The translations under genes and the position numbers were made by a program. A stretch of 46,812 nt of DNA from Alphaproteobacteria bacterium MarineAlpha3_Bin3 (GTDB lineage: Bacteria; Pseudomonadota; Alphaproteobacteria; Rhodospirillales; Casp-alpha2): assembly GCA_002938075.1 (NCBI GenBank), contig PTLK01000001.1, positions 1 to 46,812 on the forward strand, given 5' to 3'. Under the pieces are notes generated by a model that had not been told where the DNA came from, searched no databases, and saw nothing but the letters and a program-made list of their open reading frames with translations. Shown piece after piece: positions 1-5,983 of the stretch. Position 1 is the stretch's first letter; each line of letters starts with the position of its first letter.

Positions 1-22
1 CCGGTCCGCGCCTCCAATTTAA

Positions 23-98
23 TCCGGCGTAGTTCAGTTGGTAGAACGGTGGACTGTTAATCCATATGTCGCTGGTTCGAGTCCAGCCGCCGGAGCCA
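23..98 (+). tRNA. tRNA-Asn (anticodon GTT)
   Basis: A 76-nt cloverleaf can be folded. The acceptor arm TCCGGCG pairs with CGCCGGA, the T-loop contains GGTTCGAGTCC, and the anticodon loop CTGTTAA gives anticodon GTT (Asn). The gene ends in an encoded CCA at 96-98. It is the only RNA gene seen in the window. It is followed at once by a hairpin terminator and then by an AT-richer, repeat-bearing stretch, as is often found where elements have inserted beside a tRNA gene. I see no integrase and no duplicated tRNA 3' end here. Confidence 0.96.
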
Positions 99-103
99 AA
101 TAT

Positions 104-145
104 AACAAGGTCTTAGCTGGAAACAGCTAGGGCTTTGTTTCTTTA
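104..145 (+). terminator. Rho-independent terminator after tRNA-Asn
   Basis: A long stem, roughly AACAAGGTCTTAGCTG paired with CAGCTAGGGCTTTGTT and including several G-U pairs, closes a GAAA tetraloop at 120-123. It is followed by TTTCTTT. It starts 6 nt after the tRNA CCA end, which fits termination of the tRNA transcript. Confidence 0.75.
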
Positions 146-278
146 TAGCAACCAATTAGCAACCACTAGGGACGGTTTCACCCTTTTTTGGGCCAACTTA
201 GGCCACATCCCTTTAACGCGCACCAGAGGGCCTTAAAATGGCCCACAATGCTAAAAAAACGTTTTTGTTCGCTACATT

Positions 279-546
279 AATGTCTGCTTTACCCCCGAAA
301 GCGGACATTTTTGGCAGGCATGAAAAAGGTCTGCTTTTGACCGAAAGCGGACATTCAGAGGCTTTCTCAAATTTACAATTTTAATATCTGCTGAGATGTC
401 CGCTTTTGGGGGTAAAGCGGACATTCAGAGGCCTTCGTCTTGAACGAGGCTCGCTTTGGGTCATAAGCAGACATTTCTGACTGTCGCCAATTATGTCCGC
501 TTTCGGGGGTAAAGCGGACATGCCGAGACCCAATGTCCGCTCCTGG
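279..546. repeat. Cluster of TGTCCGCTTT palindromic repeats
   Basis: Five to six degenerate copies of a short palindrome lie in under 270 bp. The consensus is TGTCCGCTTT, then about seven bases usually CCCCC or GGGGG rich, then AAAGCGGACA. Clear copies are at 281-308, 329-355, 396-425 and 493-521, with partial copies near 448-476 and 531-546. Several are followed by a shared CATTCAGAGGC tail. Each copy can form a hairpin. Similar GTCCGCTTT palindromes are, from memory, dispersed in Bradyrhizobium-type and other alphaproteobacterial genomes and give rise to spurious protein predictions. I infer a non-coding repeat cluster. Confidence 0.8.
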
Positions 547-566
547 CTGAGGCTGTTGAAAACCCT

Positions 567-1049
567 TCAAGAAGCCTTGCCAAAACCTTCGATAGAGTTT
601 CCCCATTTAGCCCAAACTTCTTGAAAAACGTCTGCAACCTCGTTGGCCTGCCTCATATCATTCTCTGACAACGTACCAAGAGGCCATCCCAACCCGTAAA
701 AATCTGCGTCTAAGACTGTTGAAAAGGCCAGCACTTGGCTTAGATCAAGGCCAATGCGTTCCGCAAAGATTTCCGTTCCAGCGAGTAAAGCGCATATTTC
801 GCTTTCTGTGGCGGCAACCGCTCCCTCGAAGGCCGTGGTGTCATACTTTGCGTCGGCCCCCAGACATTCAAAGGCAAGATTGAAAGCCATAAGTTTATAA
901 AATGCCCGGTCGAATCGAAGGCCCAAAATCTCCGCCGCGCCGATTGAATCAACAACCTCAAGATCATGCGCCCTATATGAAAACTTGGGTGGGGAAACCC
1001 AGCCCCGCGTTGCCTTTTCCTTCCCACAAGGGCAACATTCAACCGTCAT
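567..1049 (-). CDS. Unrecognised 160-aa protein with N-terminal ECCPCGK
   Basis: I do not recognise the family. The protein is mixed-charge and apparently soluble, with no signal peptide or membrane segment. Cysteines at residues 5, 6 and 8 (ECCPCGK) could be a metal-binding knuckle. The rest looks alpha-helical, with two acidic helices around residues 70-100 and 128-150. The reading frame stays open upstream to 1211, but that part is antisense to the signal peptide of the neighbouring rightward gene and has shadow-like composition, so I begin at the ATG whose complement is 1047-1049. That start shares the palindrome CATG with the start of the opposite gene, so one of the two starts may be wrong. 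The region is richer in A+T than the rest of the window and follows the repeat cluster, which could indicate acquired DNA. Confidence 0.45.
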   Translation of the reverse strand: MTVECCPCGKEKATRGWVSPPKFSYRAHDLEVVDSIGAAEILGLRFDRAFYKLMAFNLAFECLGADAKYDTTAFEGAVAATESEICALLAGTEIFAERIGLDLSQVLAFSTVLDADFYGLGWPLGTLSENDMRQANEVADVFQEVWAKWGNSIEGFGKAS

Positions 1050-1749
1050 GTCAGGATGCCTAGGGATTCCAACGGCGGCATTAATCCTTGCCGCCGTGGC
1101 CGCTGGCGCGGGGGGGCTGTCGGCGCCGCGGTTAGCCGCGGCCGCGGCCACCTGCCCGAAGGCGGAAACCCTGCCCCGGGTGTCGCTCAAGACCCTAGCC
1201 GGCCGCGTCACCTACGAGACCAGGAAAAGCCGCGAACAACTGGCCCGCCTGCAGAGACGCAAAGGGGCGCAGAGCCGCAAACGCGGCTGGAATCCTATCG
1301 GGCTAACCCTGACCAAGCTTCAATTCCGCATGGACATCTCGATCAACACGCTGAGCCGCAAGGCCAAACGACATTGCGCCACCGTGGCGGGTGTGAAGGC
1401 GGAATTAGGCTACGACGAGATCACCATTTACGTCGCCATGCGCTATCCGCGGGGAAGCTGTCAATATCTTTCGGTCCTGGAACACGAAAACGAACACCTG
1501 GCGATTTTCCGCAATACCCTGGCCCGCTATGCGCCGAAGGTCGAGCGGCGGCTGGTCCAGGCCGCTTCACAGTTGAAGCCCCTGACCGGCCGGTCCCCCA
1601 ACCAGGCGGCGGCCAAGATCCAAAAAGCCCTGCAACGTCAGATCGAGCCGCTGTTCAAGGAGATGAACAAGGTCATGGACCGGGAAAACGACCGCATCGA
1701 CACGACGGAGAACTACCATCGCGAACAGGCCCGGTGCTCGAAGTGGTAG
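1048..1749 (+). CDS. Secreted HExxH protein, DUF922-like putative Zn protease
   Basis: A 233-aa protein starting at the ATG at 1048. An upstream in-frame ATG at 985 would put 21 polar residues before the signal peptide, so I prefer 1048. Residues about 6-35 form a hydrophobic, Ala-rich Sec signal peptide. The mature part has HENEH at residues 146-150, matching the HExxH zinc motif. Its setting, after a short beta-rich stretch ending YVAMRYPRGSCQYLSV, resembles DUF922 (predicted secreted Zn-dependent proteases). The remaining C-terminus is helical and charged. Substrate and role are unknown. The next gene (1849) is on the same strand 99 bp away and could be co-transcribed. Family assignment rests on the HExxH setting and size only. 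Confidence 0.7.
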   Translation: MSGCLGIPTAALILAAVAAGAGGLSAPRLAAAAATCPKAETLPRVSLKTLAGRVTYETRKSREQLARLQRRKGAQSRKRGWNPIGLTLTKLQFRMDISINTLSRKAKRHCATVAGVKAELGYDEITIYVAMRYPRGSCQYLSVLEHENEHLAIFRNTLARYAPKVERRLVQAASQLKPLTGRSPNQAAAKIQKALQRQIEPLFKEMNKVMDRENDRIDTTENYHREQARCSKW

Positions 1750-1848
1750 GCCCAAAAACCGCGGACTCTTGACGCCTTGCGCCGTGGGCGCAAGAATCTC
1801 TTCCAACAATGGGGAAAACAGCCTCTAACGGGGGAAACGAGGCAGCCG

Positions 1849-2517
1849 ATGAACGAACCGACCCAATTACTGCAGGCCGAAAAGGACGAACTGCAAGAGG
1901 CGGGGATGGAAATCCGCCACCTCAAGAGCACCATCGCGGCGCTGCGCGAGGAGTTGGAGGGCCTGCAGTACGAAATGCAGGAAAGCGTACAGCGGGCCGT
2001 CGCCGATGCCGCCGACGAAGCGACGCAGCTCATGGAAACGGCGACGGCGCTTCGCGAAGAACTGGACAACCTCAATTTCGAGAAAGACCAGGCCGTCCAG
2101 GAGGCGACGGCCAATTCCCACGACGAAATTCAGCAGTTGATGAAAACCGCGGCGGCGCTCCGCGAGGAACTCGACAACCTGAGCTTCGAGAAGGACAAGG
2201 CGGTGCAGGAGGCCATTGCCCGCGGCAACGATGAAATCCAGCAGTTGAAGAAGACCGCCCAGGCGCTCCGCGGGGAGCTCGACGATCTGAGCTTCGAGAA
2301 GGATCAAAGCGTGCAGAAGGTTGTCGCCGAAGACAGTGACAAAGCCCAGCAGTTGCAACAGACTGTGGTGGCGCTGCGCGAAGAGCTGGATACCATCAAG
2401 GGCCGCTACGAAGACAAAATTCAAGGCATGGAACGCGCCGCCCGCGACGAGATAAAACAGCTGCAGGAAACCGCCGCCGCGTTACGCGAGAAACTGGAGA
2501 CCGAAAATGGCGAGTAA
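1849..2517 (+). CDS. Coiled-coil protein built of five 36-residue repeats
   Basis: A 222-aa, almost wholly alpha-helical, highly charged protein. I start at the ATG at 1849 (MNEPTQLL) because the 24 residues upstream in frame are unlike the rest. Residues 31-210 consist of five consecutive 36-residue repeats, each opening with ALR(E/G)EL and containing an FEKD-type segment and an (E/D)(I/A)xQL segment. A sixth, truncated copy starts at residue 211. There is no signal peptide and no membrane span, so it is probably cytoplasmic. The last 11 bp overlap the start of the adenylate cyclase gene at 2507, so the two are almost certainly co-transcribed and translationally coupled. A scaffold or partner role for the cyclase is an inference. 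Confidence 0.85.
   Translation: MNEPTQLLQAEKDELQEAGMEIRHLKSTIAALREELEGLQYEMQESVQRAVADAADEATQLMETATALREELDNLNFEKDQAVQEATANSHDEIQQLMKTAAALREELDNLSFEKDKAVQEAIARGNDEIQQLKKTAQALRGELDDLSFEKDQSVQKVVAEDSDKAQQLQQTVVALREELDTIKGRYEDKIQGMERAARDEIKQLQETAAALREKLETENGE
1939..2478 (+). repeat. Five in-frame 108-bp tandem repeats
   Basis: Five contiguous 108-bp units encode the 36-residue repeats of the coiled-coil protein. The units begin at 1939, 2047, 2155, 2263 and 2371, each with a GCN-CT-CGC type Ala-Leu-Arg start. The second, third and fourth units are most alike at protein level (ELDNL or ELDDL, then FEKD). The first and fifth have diverged, as expected for internal amplification. Confidence 0.9.
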
Positions 2518-4849
2518 CCTCCGACAGGACCCACCTCCCAGCCAAGCCCCCGCCTCCGGCAACCGGGCGCCGGACCGGGTCGCCATGCTGCGCCAGGCCG
2601 ACAAGAAACTGCAGCAGGCCGAAATGCTGCTCAACGTGTCGCGCCGGGTCGCCGCCATCGAAAGCCTGGACGAAGTCCTGAAAACCCTGGTTGAACTGAT
2701 TGCCTCCGAGTTGGGGGCCGAGCGCGCGTCCCTGTTCCTCAACGACCCCACAACCAGCGAGCTATATTCCCGCGTCGCCCAGGGCAATTTCTCGCGCGAG
2801 ATCAGGATGCTCAACACCACCGGCATCGCCGGCGCGGTGTTCGTCAACGGCCAGGGCGAGATCATTCCCGACGCCTACGCCGACGAACGCTTCAACCGCA
2901 AGGTGGATGAACAAACCGGCTTCAAAACCCGCAACATCGTCAGCGCCCCGGTCAAGACCGTGCGCGGCGACGTCATCGGCGTGACCCAGGCGCTGAACAA
3001 GAATGAAGGCGGCTTCACGCCCGAAGACCTGAACCTGCTGGAGGCCATTACCACCCAGGCCGCCGTCGCCCTGCAAAGCACCCAGTTCGCCGAACGCATG
3101 AAGAAAAGCCGCGAAAAGGAGATGGAATTTCTCAACGTGGTTTCGGACGTCACCTCGGAACTTGAACTGGGAACGCTTCTGACCAAGGTGATGAGCGAAG
3201 CCGCGCACATGCTGAACGCCGACCGCTCGACGCTGTTCATGAACGACGATAAGACCGACGAGCTGTTTTCCCGCGTCGCCATGGGCGACAGCCTGGGCGA
3301 AATCCGCCTGCCCAATTCCATGGGCATTGCCGGCGCGGTGTTCACGTCGGGCAAGACGATCAATATCCCCTATGCCTATGCCGATCTGCGCTTCAATCCG
3401 GCCTTCGACAAGAAAACCGGCTATTTCACCCGCTCCATCCTGTGCATCCCGGTGGTCAACAAGGACGGCAAGACCATCGGCGTCACCCAGGTGCTGAACA
3501 AAAGCGGCGGCCCGTTCACCGATGAAGACGAAACCCGCCTCAAGGCGTTTACCGCGCAGGTCTCCATCGCGCTGGAGAACGCCAAGCTGTTCGAAGACGT
3601 CCATAACATGAAGAACTACAACGAAAGCATGCTGGAGAGCATGTCCAACGGCGTCATCACCATGGACGAAGACGGCAAGGTCGTCACCTGCAACGCCGCG
3701 GGCCTGCGAATCATAAAAACCGGGATAAACGATATCGTCGGCAAACAAGCCGAAGACTTTTTCGTCGGCGCCAACACCTGGTTGATGGAGCGTATCAAAA
3801 GGGTCGAAGAAACCCTGGAACAGGACGTCCTCATGGACGCGGAACTGGAATTCGGGGACGAAGACGAGAAAGAAACGATTTCCGCCAACGTCAACCTGCT
3901 GCCGCTGATCGGCGAAGACGGCAAGAAACTCGGATCGATGATCATGATCGAGGACATCAGCAACGAAAAACGGATGAAATCGACCATGTCGCGCTACATG
4001 GACCCCGGCATTGCGGACCAGTTGATGAGCGACGGCAGCAGCGAGGATTTTCTCGGCGGCAAAAGCAGCGAAATCACGGTGCTGTTTTCCGATATCCGCT
4101 CGTTCACCGCCATCACCGAGGCCCTGGGCGCCCAAGACACGGTGCAGATGCTGAACGAATACTTCACCATCATGGTCGACTGCATCACGCGCGAAGGGGG
4201 CATGCTGGACAAGTTCATCGGCGACGCCATCATGGCCGGGTTCGGCATTCCCGTCTCCCACGAAGACGACGAGGACCGCGCCGTTCGCGCCGCCATCACC
4301 ATGGTCGTCGAGCTTTGGGAATGGAACGTGGAACGCGTGGCCCGCGGCGAAAACCCCATCGACCACGGGGTCGGTCTCAACACCGGCATGGTGGTTTCGG
4401 GCAACATCGGCTCACCCAAGCGCATGGACTACACCATGATCGGCGACGGCGTGAACCTGGCGGCCCGGCTGGAATCGGCGTGCAAACAGTATTCGGCGCG
4501 CATCCTGATCAGCGAGTTCACCAAGGCCAAGCTGAAAGGCACCTACCGCATGCGCGACATCGACATGGTCGTGGTCAAGGGCAAGACCGAACCGGTCGGC
4601 GTTTACGAGGTCCTGGACTACCACACGGACGAGACGTATCCCAACCTGATGGACAACGTGAACTACTTCAACGAAGGGGTGAAGGAATACCGCAACGGCA
4701 ATTGGGACAAGGGAATCAGCCGCTTCGAAGAAGCGATCAAGGCCAACGAAAACGACAAACTGGCGCAAACCTATATCGAGCGCTGCGAACACCTTAAGGC
4801 GGAACCGCCCGAGGACTGGAACGGCGTCTGGGTGATGACGTCGAAGTAA
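2507..4849 (+). CDS. Class III adenylate cyclase, GAF-GAF-PAS-CHD
   Basis: A 780-aa soluble cyclase predicted to make cAMP from ATP. The order is a coiled N-terminus (25-45), GAF-1 (about 50-195), GAF-2 (about 220-362), PAS (about 372-488), a helical linker, the catalytic domain (about 520-705), and a TPR-like tail (718-765) ending in WNGVWVMTSK. Metal-binding aspartates are D529 (LFSDI) and D573 (FIGD). The purine-specifying pair is K569 and T643, as in cyanobacterial CyaB1-type adenylate cyclases. N650 and R654 are the transition-state residues. GAF-2 has a full NKFDE motif (N331, K332, F337, D341, E342), typical of cyclic-nucleotide-binding GAF domains. GAF-1 has NK, F and D but Leu in place of the Glu. 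Feedback control by cAMP or cGMP is therefore plausible. The ATG overlaps the stop region of the coiled-coil gene. Confidence 0.95.
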   Translation: MASNLRQDPPPSQAPASGNRAPDRVAMLRQADKKLQQAEMLLNVSRRVAAIESLDEVLKTLVELIASELGAERASLFLNDPTTSELYSRVAQGNFSREIRMLNTTGIAGAVFVNGQGEIIPDAYADERFNRKVDEQTGFKTRNIVSAPVKTVRGDVIGVTQALNKNEGGFTPEDLNLLEAITTQAAVALQSTQFAERMKKSREKEMEFLNVVSDVTSELELGTLLTKVMSEAAHMLNADRSTLFMNDDKTDELFSRVAMGDSLGEIRLPNSMGIAGAVFTSGKTINIPYAYADLRFNPAFDKKTGYFTRSILCIPVVNKDGKTIGVTQVLNKSGGPFTDEDETRLKAFTAQVSIALENAKLFEDVHNMKNYNESMLESMSNGVITMDEDGKVVTCNAAGLRIIKTGINDIVGKQAEDFFVGANTWLMERIKRVEETLEQDVLMDAELEFGDEDEKETISANVNLLPLIGEDGKKLGSMIMIEDISNEKRMKSTMSRYMDPGIADQLMSDGSSEDFLGGKSSEITVLFSDIRSFTAITEALGAQDTVQMLNEYFTIMVDCITREGGMLDKFIGDAIMAGFGIPVSHEDDEDRAVRAAITMVVELWEWNVERVARGENPIDHGVGLNTGMVVSGNIGSPKRMDYTMIGDGVNLAARLESACKQYSARILISEFTKAKLKGTYRMRDIDMVVVKGKTEPVGVYEVLDYHTDETYPNLMDNVNYFNEGVKEYRNGNWDKGISRFEEAIKANENDKLAQTYIERCEHLKAEPPEDWNGVWVMTSK

Positions 4850-4880
4850 TACCGGAAATGTTCTTTATTTCAGGAAACCA

Positions 4881-5504
4881 ATGCTTCCTGCCTTGTTTCC
4901 CGCCATCACCATGATCGCCCACGCCCTGGAGGATTATATCGAGACTGCCGGCAAGGTCGGCCCCGACCATCTGCCTGCCATCCAGGCCTATACCGACGCC
5001 ATCCGGGTCATTGCCGATCACGGCGAAAACCCGGGCGACAGCGAAACCACGGAAATCCTGCGCGCCTTGCCGCACAGCGGCACCGTTACGGTGAACGCCA
5101 CCCCCACCGACCAGATAACCCGCGACATCGGCTTTTTGCTGGTCCTGCCGAAGGGCCTGCAACGCCGGATCATCGGCGAAGGACTTGCATCGTGCGGCTT
5201 TCGGGTCAGCCTCGCCGAAACCGCCGTCGAGGCCATCGAAATCGGGCTCGCCAACCCGCCCCATATCATCGGCGCCAGCATGGTCAACGAGGACATGAGC
5301 GGCGTCGAAATGGCGCACGCGTTCAAGGCCATCGATGCCCTGTCGAACGCCAAGTTCCTGTTGATGACCAGCTCCGGCGAAACCGACCCCGAGGCGCTCG
5401 GCCTCCCCGCGGGCGCCCGCGTGGCGCGCAAGGGCTGTAAATTCCAGATGGACATGACGAACCACCTGATAGAATGGGGCGTGTTCGGCAATATCAAGGA
5501 CTAG
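4881..5504 (+). CDS. Receiver-like protein lacking the phosphoacceptor Asp
   Basis: A 207-aa protein, 31 bp downstream of the cyclase and on the same strand, with AGGA six bases before its ATG. Residues 1-62 are helical. Residues about 82-200 resemble a response-regulator receiver: a hydrophobic strand near 84-90, a helix, the VNEDMSGVEMA stretch at 135-145 corresponding to the usual post-phosphosite M-P-x-M-D-G-x-E, a strand FLLMTSS at 159-165, and a Lys near 184. The position where the acceptor Asp should sit (IIGASMVNEDMSG) carries no Asp, and the N-terminal acidic pair is also absent. I infer a pseudo-receiver working by protein contact, perhaps in an operon with the GAF cyclase. This is fold-level reasoning only, so the family could be something else. 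Confidence 0.65.
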   Translation: MLPALFPAITMIAHALEDYIETAGKVGPDHLPAIQAYTDAIRVIADHGENPGDSETTEILRALPHSGTVTVNATPTDQITRDIGFLLVLPKGLQRRIIGEGLASCGFRVSLAETAVEAIEIGLANPPHIIGASMVNEDMSGVEMAHAFKAIDALSNAKFLLMTSSGETDPEALGLPAGARVARKGCKFQMDMTNHLIEWGVFGNIKD

Positions 5505-5516
5505 CGGCCGGCCCCC

Positions 5517-5933
5517 TTATTCTTCCACCAGCTTGCTTGTCGTCGCGCGCAGGCGCCGGGACAGGCTGATCGCCAGGGAATGATAAAAGCGCATCGCCAG
5601 GCTGGGATCGGCCGCGAGCAGGGCCTGGGTTTTCTCGGGCGTGATGACCAGAATCCTGGTCGGCTCATTGGCGATGACGTTGGCGCTGGCGCCGATCCCT
5701 TCCAGGAAATTCATGTCGCCGAAAAATTCCTTCCGGGTGAGGCTGGCGACGGTTTCGTCTTTGCCCCGGAGTGACAGTACGACCCGGCAAGACCCCTCCA
5801 AGATCACGAAAAGGGCGCGGCGGTGATCGCCTTCCTCTAGGATCACATGATCTTTTTCAACCTCCAGGACTTCGCCTTTTTTCTCCAGCAGAGCGCGGTC
5901 GTTGTCGTTCAGATATTCGAAAGCTTTATCCAT
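5517..5933 (-). CDS. Stand-alone cyclic-nucleotide-binding (CNB) domain protein
   Basis: A 138-aa single-domain protein of the CRP/CNB fold with no DNA-binding domain. Residues 25-60 give the typical beta-roll (VILEEGD, LFVILEGSCRVVL). The phosphate-binding cassette is at 70-88 (FFGDMNFLEG, then IGASANVIA). Relative to the family pattern FGE-x8-RxA, the Glu is Asp73, and the arginine that contacts the cyclic phosphate is Ala82. cAMP binding may therefore be weak, altered or lost. It lies 50 bp downstream of the CHASE2 cyclase on the same strand, so it is probably its co-transcribed partner. It converges with the receiver-like gene, with 12 bp between stops. Confidence 0.88.
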   Translation of the reverse strand: MDKAFEYLNDNDRALLEKKGEVLEVEKDHVILEEGDHRRALFVILEGSCRVVLSLRGKDETVASLTRKEFFGDMNFLEGIGASANVIANEPTRILVITPEKTQALLAADPSLAMRFYHSLAISLSRRLRATTSKLVEE

Positions 5934-5983
5934 ATCCGGTCTCCTTCCTGCTTATTTTCCCTCTATTTCTAGTTATCTTTCCC

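Noticed and set aside
279..546. CRISPR array behind the tRNA
   Set aside because: The repeats are palindromic, unevenly spaced and degenerate, with no regular unique spacers and no cas genes.
373..606. Leftward 77-codon open frame in the repeat cluster
   Set aside because: Its translation is made of the GTCCGCTTT palindromes (peptides such as VRFTPESGH), a well-known kind of spurious prediction.
2762..4366. Leftward 534-codon open frame inside the GAF cyclase
   Set aside because: It is antisense to a gene with clear domain and catalytic motifs. Its His/Asp/Gly-rich composition is what a GC-rich antisense frame produces.
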